DNA from: a virus
Direction: 5' to 3' (one strand)
Length of the DNA stretch: 22,916 nt
IMG/VR virus record: IMGVR_UViG_3300011261_000081
Coordinates: 1-22,916 of that record
Positions 1 through 7,658 of this stretch are shown piece after piece (the stretch's first letter is position 1; every line of letters starts with the position of its first letter). The notes beneath the pieces were generated by a model. The model ran no database searches. It was not told the origin of the DNA and saw only the letters and a program-made list of their open reading frames with translations. Position numbers and translations under genes: made by a program.

Positions 1-2623
1 CGGGGGCCCCGGTCGCGGCGGGGGTGATGGGGTTGCCGTCGGGCCCGTGCGCCATCTTCGCGGGGGTGACTCCATCATCGGTGATGTGGTTCGTTCCAAC
101 CTTCAGGCCCTCAAGGACACCTGAGCCAGAGCGCCCGACCAGCGCGTCGGCTGCGACGAGAATATCGCAAGGGACACCAGCGGTACCAGTTGCCCGCCCC
201 TTGACGGTGAAGTTAGGCATGTCGTCCAGCATGGAGTTGACAACCTTGGCCGTCCCAATGGTCAAGGCGGTGGCGCCCGTCACGTCCCCTGTGTGGGTGG
301 CGTTGGTGACCTTGGCGTTGTTCAGGACGACATCGCTGTGGTCCTTGCCATCGCTTGTGCGGTGGGTGAGGTCGAGTGCGTTCGCTGCCGTGTTGGCTGC
401 AATCTGTGCGACTGTCCCGGTGCTGTCCTTGATGAGCTTGCCGGTCGTGCCGTCGTAGACTACGAGAGCATCGTTCGTTGCGATGGCCGGGCCTACCACG
501 TCGCCCACGGGGACGGCGCCGATTAGAGCATCGACCTCGGCCTGGGTGTACTTGTCCAGGTCGGTCACGTCCGCTTCGAGGTGGGTGTGGCCAACGGGGG
601 AGTAGGTTTCCCAGACGGCTGCTGCCGGCGTCGAGTCGAGGCAGATGTAGGAGATGTTGGCGGTCGTGTCCACGAGGATGTCGCCCTCGAAGATACCCCA
701 GCCGCTACCGTGCGAGGCGTCAGGCGCCGTGCTCAGCTCGAAGTTCCGCGCGATGTGAGTCTGGTTGTTCGACTCGTCCGTGAACATGGGGCGAGTCTTG
801 TCGTCGGTCTTGACCCAGTAGGCTCCGGTGTCAGCTCCGCCAGCGGTCTGCGCGGTCTGTCCCATCATCCTCAAGTTGCCCGAGGTCAGGTGCCTGTTGA
901 ACAGGAGGCCGGTGTCGTCGAACGTAAGCAGGGGGGTGTCCATCACCAGCTTGCCATCGCCACCGTCGAACCGGGCAAGGGCCTGGTGGGTGGAGGAGGC
1001 TGGGCCCGTCACCTTCTCATCGAGGAGGAGGTCGGCGGCGGTCTGCGTGTAGTACCGTGCGTCACCGCGCGTCTCGTTGTAGTACTGCGTGTGGTCGTCG
1101 TCGCCCAGGCCCGTGAGGTCTGAGTGCTCTGAGGCGCCACCGGAAAGGAAGAGCTTGACGAACGCGCTCTCTACAGTGAACAGCTCGGTCGCACTCTTCT
1201 GTACGATAATCTTCCCGGCGAGGACTCCATGCCAGTAGTCGATGTGGGGAGGAAGGGATGCTGGTGCGGCGGCCTGCTCGGCCTGGGTGCGGGTGTAGTT
1301 GCCATCTCCGTACACGACATACATGTCCTGGTCGTGTGGCGACACGTACACCCAGTGCACGCCGTAGCGTGCGGTGCCCAGTGTGGCGAGGGTGCCTGAC
1401 CCGTCGTCGTACTGGAGGTTGTCGATGATGCTGTTGCCGCTCGTGAGCGTCCAGCCGCCGATGCCGTCCTTGTAGAAGCCAAGGTAGGTGTCGGCCACCG
1501 AGGTGTCCTGCGCTGCCCACTCGGCCACGTTGAGGCCCAGGTAGAAGGTGCCGGCCGTGAAGGAGAAGTGGAGGGTGGCTTCGTCCGCGATGGCACAGCC
1601 CGTGGAGTGCGTCGTGCCGTCCACGTTGTAGAGGCGACGGTTGACCTCGCGCGCCAGGTTGCTCTCGTCGTAGCGGTTGGGCGTCTCGTGGAGGAACGTA
1701 CCGGAGCGGTACACCGACCAGAGGAGGAGGTTGGTGTTGAGGTCCGTGGGGCGGGTGGTGCTGACGGCGACCTGCGGGGTGCCCGCGTTGTACTCGACGT
1801 AGATGAAGTTGATGCTGTTGTCGGTGAGGGGGACAACCAGTACGTCGGGCCACTCCATGGAGTACACGGCTTCCGTGTCGCCGTTCACTGCTCGGAGGAA
1901 GCCAGCGCCCTGCTCGATGTAGACGGTGCCGTCGAGGTTGTCGGTCAGCTCTCCGCCGTGGACGTGACCCACGCCGAGGGTGTGGTCGATGACCGTCTGC
2001 ACGGTGTCGATGGCTGGGGTGCCCAGCACGGGGACGGTTATCTCACTGGAGTCGTAGTCACCCTTGACGCTGACGACCGCGCCGGTCCTGCCGTGCACGC
2101 TGTCCACTGGTACGACGATGGCGCCCAGCTCTGCGTCGAGCGTGTCGAGGGCGTCCGATACTTGGGCCCCCACTACGCCTGAGTTATTGTCTATCTCGCT
2201 GGCGGCGTAGTCGCCTACGGAGCTAACCACATTTCCGCTGCGGCCCTCGAAGGTAACCACGCCGGTCGAGTCGCCGGCTGCTGAATCATTGTACGGGCGC
2301 ATCCCCTCGGGGTACACCTGGGTCGGGAAGACTTCGTAGGTCCACGAGGTCGTGTCTACGCCGTTCTCCGTGACGTGCACCGTCATGGGGTCGTCGTCCC
2401 AGCCAGAGTCCCGGGTGACGCTGACCTTGTGCACGGCGCCCAAGTCCTCGATGATGACCTGGTAGCCTGTGCCCACGGCGTCGTCGTAGGCTGCTTCTAG
2501 CACGCCCCCGCTCGTGGTCACGCGGACCAGGAGGGAGGTGTACGGGTCCGTTACCTCGAAGCTGAAAGTAGCTGCGGGGGTAAGCGTCTCACCTGTTGCG
2601 GGGTTGACGTTGGAGATGCCCAT
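1..2623 (-). CDS. Tail fibre protein 2 (3' end beyond window)
   Basis: The frame is open without a stop from ATG 2623 to the left edge: 874 codons plus one base. Residues 1-122 repeat the N-terminal domain of fibre 1 (YTSLLVRVTTSGG, VTRDSGWD, YPEGMRPYNDS). Well-known fibre shaft modules follow: GRSGNVVSSVGDY (127-139) and GRTGAVVSVKGDY (178-190); HSDLTGLGDDDHTQY (500-514) with TRGDARYYTQT (518-528); two GPA-x(3-12)-DG-x2-GKL modules (539-562 and 711-734); GHTHLEADVTDLD (678-690); and THTGDVTGATALTIG (776-790). At 650-671 the motif DTTANISYICLDST then PAAAVWE matches the C-terminus of fibre 1. A beta-rich domain at about 240-490 is found in other phage fibres. The protein would be a trimeric shaft; its receptor-binding tip lies outside the window. 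Confidence 0.9.
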   Translation of the reverse strand, partial: MGISNVNPATGETLTPAATFSFEVTDPYTSLLVRVTTSGGVLEAAYDDAVGTGYQVIIEDLGAVHKVSVTRDSGWDDDPMTVHVTENGVDTTSWTYEVFPTQVYPEGMRPYNDSAAGDSTGVVTFEGRSGNVVSSVGDYAASEIDNNSGVVGAQVSDALDTLDAELGAIVVPVDSVHGRTGAVVSVKGDYDSSEITVPVLGTPAIDTVQTVIDHTLGVGHVHGGELTDNLDGTVYIEQGAGFLRAVNGDTEAVYSMEWPDVLVVPLTDNSINFIYVEYNAGTPQVAVSTTRPTDLNTNLLLWSVYRSGTFLHETPNRYDESNLAREVNRRLYNVDGTTHSTGCAIADEATLHFSFTAGTFYLGLNVAEWAAQDTSVADTYLGFYKDGIGGWTLTSGNSIIDNLQYDDGSGTLATLGTARYGVHWVYVSPHDQDMYVVYGDGNYTRTQAEQAAAPASLPPHIDYWHGVLAGKIIVQKSATELFTVESAFVKLFLSGGASEHSDLTGLGDDDHTQYYNETRGDARYYTQTAADLLLDEKVTGPASSTHQALARFDGGDGKLVMDTPLLTFDDTGLLFNRHLTSGNLRMMGQTAQTAGGADTGAYWVKTDDKTRPMFTDESNNQTHIARNFELSTAPDASHGSGWGIFEGDILVDTTANISYICLDSTPAAAVWETYSPVGHTHLEADVTDLDKYTQAEVDALIGAVPVGDVVGPAIATNDALVVYDGTTGKLIKDSTGTVAQIAANTAANALDLTHRTSDGKDHSDVVLNNAKVTNATHTGDVTGATALTIGTAKVVNSMLDDMPNFTVKGRATGTAGVPCDILVAADALVGRSGSGVLEGLKVGTNHITDDGVTPAKMAHGPDGNPITPAATGAP

Positions 2624-5097
2624 TAGGTAGCAATAATCTTCCAGACGGCCGCACCTGTGGACGCATCACAGCAGATGTAGACATCGTTCAGTGAGGTGTT
2701 GATCCAGACAGAGCCAGGACCGTAGCCTTCGTCCTGGTCGTTCGACGCGCCGGGCACGCCAGCGATGCTGACGGGCTGGTACCTATCGTTGAGTGAGGTG
2801 GCGATGGGTCCGCCGACTAGCGATGCGAGCCCGGAGTACTGCTTGGGGAATATCCGCGTGTCCCACCAGGGAACGTAGTACTCGCCGGAGCTGAGCGTGA
2901 CACACCGCGACTTGTAGGCGTTGGTGAGGGTGTCCTTCGTGTGCATCAGGACGGAGGCGACTGGACACATACCAGCCTGCATGCCACCCTGCTCGTTCTG
3001 CGGGAACTTCATAATGACGCCGACCTCGGCTGCCACTTCTGACTCTGCCGCGCCCTTCGTCGTGTAGTTTCCGAGGCCAATCCAGTGGAGGTACTTCCCG
3101 TTGTCGTAGTCGTTCCCGGTGTGAGCAAAGACGTGAGCCCAGACGTAGGAGTCGTCAGCGCACTCGACCATCGAGTTTGCTGCTGAGTAGCCTGCGCGTC
3201 CTGTGCCGTGGGTAGCGACAAGGCCCGAGGTGGTAGCGTCTACCTGCTCGTAGAACCCACCGGAGTCAGAGCCGAGGCGCTTGCACTTGGCCACGTTGGC
3301 CGTGGGTAGCCGTGAGGCCATCTCGTGCTTCGTACCACCGAGGAGGAAATGTCCTGAGTAGCATCCCATCTCACCGTGTGCGTCCAGGTTACCGGCCGCG
3401 TCGATGTTCGGGATTGAGTAGTTGAGGTTCGCGCCGTAGTTGTATTCCAGTCCTCGGTTGAACAGCTCTTGGAACCAGTAGTCAACAGGCGTGGACTCGT
3501 GCTTCATCAGGTTGTGGAATCCACCTAGCGTCTCGTTGTCCACCTGGTGCCACCAGAGGTAGCCCACGATGCACTGAGACTTTACCATGGCTGGGGTTAC
3601 AGAGCCGGAAAGGTAGAGCACACCATCGGTCCCGAACATCACGAAGAGGCCAGAGTATGAGTCGGGCCACACGATAGAGGGGGTGGTCTTGGTGTAGAGG
3701 ACACCGCCGGAGTAGAAGTCGAAGGTGCCGGTCATCGTCAGGGTACGGGTGCCTTCGTTCAGGGTGATGTTCACGGCGTCCATGTCCGTGAAGCCGTTGA
3801 CTGGACCACCAGATGCCGTAGTGACAACAGTGCAGCCGTATCGCTCCTGGTCCACGAGGTTAGTGCCGCTATCCGTGACTCCGCTTATGGGAATCTCGTA
3901 GTAGTATGGGCCGGTGCCCTTCCTGATGGGGATGCCACACGTAGCCTGGAAGTTCCCGTTCGTTAGGGCCTGCGCGTGCATGGTAATCTTCGAGCCGGCG
4001 ATGTTGTCGAAGACGCTGCTCAGGTCGTATCCCTGTCGCGGCGAGTAGAAAATCCACATCTTCGTGGCGCTGGAGGGGTCCACGTTGTCGAGGTGGAAGA
4101 GCGAGCTGCTCATGCTTCCGGGGTCGGAGGTGTAGAGGTCGTCGAAGGTGAACCCACCAATGCCAAAGGTGCCGGGCTCCGTCAGGGCGCCCGTGTCAGG
4201 CTGGGAGGGGAGCACCTCGATGTAGACCACATCGTCTACGGCCCAGGTGTGCGCGCCGGAGTTGGTCTTGTCGGCGTGGTTGATGGTGAAGTTCCGGTAG
4301 TTGGGGGTGCCGAGGGACATGCCACTGACCGGCGAGGAGAACCACTTGGTCCCGTCCTCGGAGTACACCGTGACGGTGAGCCCCTCGTTGAGCGCGTCGA
4401 AGGTCTGCAACCACTGTTCGTAGTTCTGCCCTTCTGAGGTCGTGGTGTCCATGAGGAGGATGGTGACGGCCGTGTTGTCGGAGCTGTTGATGACGATGCC
4501 ACCGCCCGTGGGGGTGCCGCCGCCGGCTACGTTCTGGATGGTCCACTTGCCGATGCCGCCGAGGCTGACGCCCCCGCCGCCTCCGCCGCCGCCCACTTGC
4601 TTGAGAGTTTCGTTGGCGTTGACTCGTATCTTCCCGTTACCCAGGTCAACAAGGTCGAAGTCTGTACCATTGAAGTCGGCCCAGCCAACGTCGCCACGTA
4701 CCTGGACATCCTCTTCAGTCACAATGAGGGTGCCCTCGTAGGCGTCGTTGTACGGCTGCATGCCGTCCGGGTACAGCACGGTGCTGGTGAGGTAGAACTG
4801 GAACTGAGTCGTGACAATGCTGCCTGACTCGTTCTCTACCACTGTCACCGCCACTGGTTCCTTGTCCCACCCCGATGAGCGAGTGACCGTCACGCGGTCT
4901 TGGATACCAATGTCCTCGATGGTTACGACGTAACCGGACTGCGCTCCGCCGAGGGCGTAGTCGTAGGCGTACTCGTCGCCACCGCTCGCGCCGACTTTGA
5001 CGACGAGCGAGGTGTAGGTCTGGTCAATGTCGAAGGAGAAGCCGTCCGCTGGTCCGATGACACTGTTCGTAAGGGGGTTGGTGTTTTCGATGGCCAT
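2623..5097 (-). CDS. Tail fibre / receptor-binding protein 1
   Basis: This encodes 824 residues. Residues 1-126 form a beta-rich domain closely matched by the start of the next gene (YTSLVVKVGASGG, VTRSSGWD, YPDGMQPYNDA), so it is probably the part that attaches to the virion. After a linker with a run of 8 glycines (169-176) comes a long beta-rich, aromatic region with no family I recognise, containing GFHNLMKHESTPVDYWFQEL, MGCYSGHFLLGGTKHEMASR and YVWAHVFAHTGNDYDNGKYL; this is the likely receptor-binding or glycan-interacting part. The C-terminus ends in a fibre motif, SVWINTSLNDVYICCDASTG then AAVWK. No hydrolase active site is evident. The start overlaps the previous stop (TAATG) and its own stop overlaps the second fibre (TAATG), so the two are made together. 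Confidence 0.85.
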   Translation of the reverse strand: MAIENTNPLTNSVIGPADGFSFDIDQTYTSLVVKVGASGGDEYAYDYALGGAQSGYVVTIEDIGIQDRVTVTRSSGWDKEPVAVTVVENESGSIVTTQFQFYLTSTVLYPDGMQPYNDAYEGTLIVTEEDVQVRGDVGWADFNGTDFDLVDLGNGKIRVNANETLKQVGGGGGGGGVSLGGIGKWTIQNVAGGGTPTGGGIVINSSDNTAVTILLMDTTTSEGQNYEQWLQTFDALNEGLTVTVYSEDGTKWFSSPVSGMSLGTPNYRNFTINHADKTNSGAHTWAVDDVVYIEVLPSQPDTGALTEPGTFGIGGFTFDDLYTSDPGSMSSSLFHLDNVDPSSATKMWIFYSPRQGYDLSSVFDNIAGSKITMHAQALTNGNFQATCGIPIRKGTGPYYYEIPISGVTDSGTNLVDQERYGCTVVTTASGGPVNGFTDMDAVNITLNEGTRTLTMTGTFDFYSGGVLYTKTTPSIVWPDSYSGLFVMFGTDGVLYLSGSVTPAMVKSQCIVGYLWWHQVDNETLGGFHNLMKHESTPVDYWFQELFNRGLEYNYGANLNYSIPNIDAAGNLDAHGEMGCYSGHFLLGGTKHEMASRLPTANVAKCKRLGSDSGGFYEQVDATTSGLVATHGTGRAGYSAANSMVECADDSYVWAHVFAHTGNDYDNGKYLHWIGLGNYTTKGAAESEVAAEVGVIMKFPQNEQGGMQAGMCPVASVLMHTKDTLTNAYKSRCVTLSSGEYYVPWWDTRIFPKQYSGLASLVGGPIATSLNDRYQPVSIAGVPGASNDQDEGYGPGSVWINTSLNDVYICCDASTGAAVWKIIAT

Positions 5098-7658
5098 TAG
5101 TAGCTCTGCACTCGTTGGGTAAAGGTGAAGGCGTTATCGCCGTCCTGGGGGTGTGACTGGTTGAACTGTTGGCCGTTGGGCATGGGCTGTTGCCCGCCTA
5201 CGGCTTCTTGCTGCTCAGCGTTCTGAGCGTAGTTTGACTGGAGCTGCATGATGACCTCACCCTGGAAGAGTGGGTCGCCGCCGCCCATGAACTTGAGGAC
5301 GCCCTTGACGGTCGAGCGCGAGAGAGTGTGGATGTCCACGGTGTCGATGAACTGAGCGAAGAGGGCACCCAGCTCTGCGTACTGCGCGGGGGCGCTGACA
5401 CGGATGGCGTCAATCATGTCCTGCGTGACCTTGCCCTCGGTTGCGGCGTAGGCCACGTCCATGGGGCTAGCCATCGCGGCGTAAGTCTCAGCGAAGCGAA
5501 TCACTCGGTCGCGGCGGGGCGTGCGGCCCTTGCCGTGGAGGGTACGGTCCACTCGGCCCAGCTTGTTGCTGAGCATGTAGACGGAGTTGGCTGCGACGAC
5601 ACCAGCCATCGCGTGGACGCCCGGCTGTTGCGGGGCCTCGGCCATGAAAGGCTCCATCTCCTTGGCCATGATTTCCGGGTTCGAGGTCATCATCGGGATG
5701 CGTTCCTGCATCTCCAGGAAGAACTCTTCCTTCTCGGCCATCGTCGTTTCACGCAGCATGCGAAGCATGCGGTTCGCGTGGATGGGGATGCGGTTGCTCT
5801 TGGACAGGGCGGAAAGGTGCTTGATGAGGCCGGTGCGCTCCTCGGCCCACTCGGCGACACGGGTCGTCATGCGGGACTCCAGGGCGCCTACCGTCTCTAC
5901 GTCACCGCCCTTGAGCTTGTCGTAGCGAGCCTTGTGGACCTTGGCCGCGCTCTGGCGTGCCTTGTTCACCTTGACTGCATCGAGGTAGGCCTTCTTGCCT
6001 TCGACGAGTGCGTCCTCCACCTTGTTGAGCGTGGACTCGATGCCCCGCACCTGCTTGGTGCTGAACAGCTTGCTGGCGTGGAGGTTGTCGTAGCCGTGCC
6101 GGATGGAGGCCAGGGCGTCGTCGAGCGCGTCGAGGTTGGTGTTCTCTGGAATCTTACTGAGGTCGTCGGGAATGTCGAGCTTCTTGAGTTGCTCGAACCC
6201 CTCGGTGAGCTTGTCGATGCCGGTGTTCAGGTTGCGCGACTGCTCCATCGCCTTCGAGCTACCCCAGATGCGGGGGTCTTCGGTGATGGCCTTCAGCTCC
6301 ATCGCGAGCAGCTCGGTGGACTGGTTGCCCACCTTGCCCTTGAGCGCGAGGTCGAGGCGAGCCTGGAAGAGGATGCCGTAGTTCTTGTGACCCTTCACAT
6401 CGCGGAGGTGACCCACAATGTCGCCGAGGCCCATGTCGTCGGCCCGGCCGAGGAACGTGTCCATCGCCGACTCCAACAAATCTGTTTGAGTCTTTCCGAG
6501 GTTTCCAACACCAATGACTGCATCACCCCGCATGGTGCGGTTGATGCTCCAGATGGAGTTTTGTGCCTGGCGGCCTGCGGTGCGGACCTTGTTCAGGTTC
6601 GGCGCCACGGTGCCTACGTCCACCTCATCGAGGTAGCCGGCCTTCATCTCCATGTTGTCTTTGATGGTCTTGAGGATGCGCTCGCGCACGGTGCCCTTGG
6701 TACCCTTGAGGCCCTCGGGGGTGGCTCGACCGATGTCCAGCTCTTCCTTGCCCATCGTCTTGCGAAGCTCTGCCAGCTCGTCCACCTTGGTGACCGTCTT
6801 GCGGCCCCCGAAGAGACGGCGACCGATGCCTGCGATGGCGGCGCCACGGCGTAGCTTGCTGGCCTTGCCTGCGTCTGTAGTCTTGAGTGACGCGGCGACC
6901 ATGCCGCTCTGCGCCCAGGCCGAGGCCTTGCCAACACCGCCGCCAACCATGCTGACCGCGTTCCAGATGGGCTTGCGTAGCATGGCGCCACCGATGATGG
7001 GTGCAGCGAAGAGCATGCCCTGTAGGATGTTCTCGCCTAGCTGCTCCGCCTGGAAGTCCTGGCGGGTGTCCATAATGTACTTCGTGTACGAGACTGTCTC
7101 GAAAGCCGCTTCGTCTACTGCGACGTGCGCGAGGAGCCCGAGGCCCTTCCCGCTCTTGGCCGTGAGCCCCAGGGCGTTGAGCCCCTTCATGGCTGCGCCA
7201 CCTGCGTAGAGGGCGGGGACGAACTCGCCGGCCATCTTGGTGATGCTGTTCGCCTGCTTCAGTTCCCCGAAGCCCTGGTCCACGACATCCTTGTCCATGA
7301 ACGTGCGCGCGAGGCCCTCGACGGGAGCGATGCCCGATGCGAGGGTGAGTATCTTGTGTTCCTTGGCGGTGGCCAGCCTGGCCGCGTCCGCCTGCTGGCG
7401 CATCTGCGCCTGGAGCTTGGGGTCGTCCGGGCCCATGACGAAAGCGTTCTCGCCCATGCCCATGCGCGCGACGAGCTGGTCGCCCTCTAGGCCCTCACGT
7501 ACAAGCTCACCATCGGTGTTCTGATACACCGCGTCGTGCTTGCCGTCCACCTTGATGCGGCGACGGCCGGCGTCAGAGAGGTTCGCCATGTAGGCAACGA
7601 AGTCCTCCTTGGAGAGAACCATCGTCTGCTCGCCGTTGCTGAACTTGACGTTAGCCAC
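5097..7658 (-). CDS. Large internal virion (ejection) protein candidate, 853 residues
   Basis: It starts at GTG 7658-7656, overlapping the previous stop, with AAGGA about 8 bases upstream. The N-terminal 60 residues form a small domain (NGEQTMVLSKEDFVAYMANL). There are several hydrophobic Gly/Ala-rich helices: EFVPALYAGGAAMKGLNALG (about 145-164), ENILQGMLFAAPIIGGAML (about 209-227) and HAMAGVVAANSVYMLSNKL (about 676-694). Between them lies a long charged helical stretch (about 300-640). The C-terminus is Gln-rich. T7 gp16, the counterpart by order, spans the inner membrane and carries an N-terminal lytic transglycosylase; no such catalytic signature is visible here, so a cell-wall-cutting activity, if present, must be elsewhere. 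It probably forms part of the ejected channel. Its stop overlaps the first fibre gene (TAATG). Confidence 0.8.
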   Translation of the reverse strand: MANVKFSNGEQTMVLSKEDFVAYMANLSDAGRRRIKVDGKHDAVYQNTDGELVREGLEGDQLVARMGMGENAFVMGPDDPKLQAQMRQQADAARLATAKEHKILTLASGIAPVEGLARTFMDKDVVDQGFGELKQANSITKMAGEFVPALYAGGAAMKGLNALGLTAKSGKGLGLLAHVAVDEAAFETVSYTKYIMDTRQDFQAEQLGENILQGMLFAAPIIGGAMLRKPIWNAVSMVGGGVGKASAWAQSGMVAASLKTTDAGKASKLRRGAAIAGIGRRLFGGRKTVTKVDELAELRKTMGKEELDIGRATPEGLKGTKGTVRERILKTIKDNMEMKAGYLDEVDVGTVAPNLNKVRTAGRQAQNSIWSINRTMRGDAVIGVGNLGKTQTDLLESAMDTFLGRADDMGLGDIVGHLRDVKGHKNYGILFQARLDLALKGKVGNQSTELLAMELKAITEDPRIWGSSKAMEQSRNLNTGIDKLTEGFEQLKKLDIPDDLSKIPENTNLDALDDALASIRHGYDNLHASKLFSTKQVRGIESTLNKVEDALVEGKKAYLDAVKVNKARQSAAKVHKARYDKLKGGDVETVGALESRMTTRVAEWAEERTGLIKHLSALSKSNRIPIHANRMLRMLRETTMAEKEEFFLEMQERIPMMTSNPEIMAKEMEPFMAEAPQQPGVHAMAGVVAANSVYMLSNKLGRVDRTLHGKGRTPRRDRVIRFAETYAAMASPMDVAYAATEGKVTQDMIDAIRVSAPAQYAELGALFAQFIDTVDIHTLSRSTVKGVLKFMGGGDPLFQGEVIMQLQSNYAQNAEQQEAVGGQQPMPNGQQFNQSHPQDGDNAFTFTQRVQSY

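Noticed and set aside
1062-1853. Minus-strand open frame of 263 codons within fibre 2
   Set aside because: It is a shifted frame of the fibre gene rich in Arg, His, Pro and Gly, without a ribosome-binding site; the fibre frame explains this stretch.
1568-2182. Plus-strand open frame of 204 codons near the left edge
   Set aside because: It is opposite the fibre 2 gene, whose minus-strand frame is continuous and has clear fibre modules. The plus-strand product is a valine-rich mirror of those codons.
5328-6854. Plus-strand open frame of 508 codons
   Set aside because: It lies entirely opposite the 853-residue internal virion gene. Its protein is Val/Leu/His/Glu-rich shadow composition with no domain, and it has no neighbours on that strand. 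High GC codon bias produces such long antisense frames.
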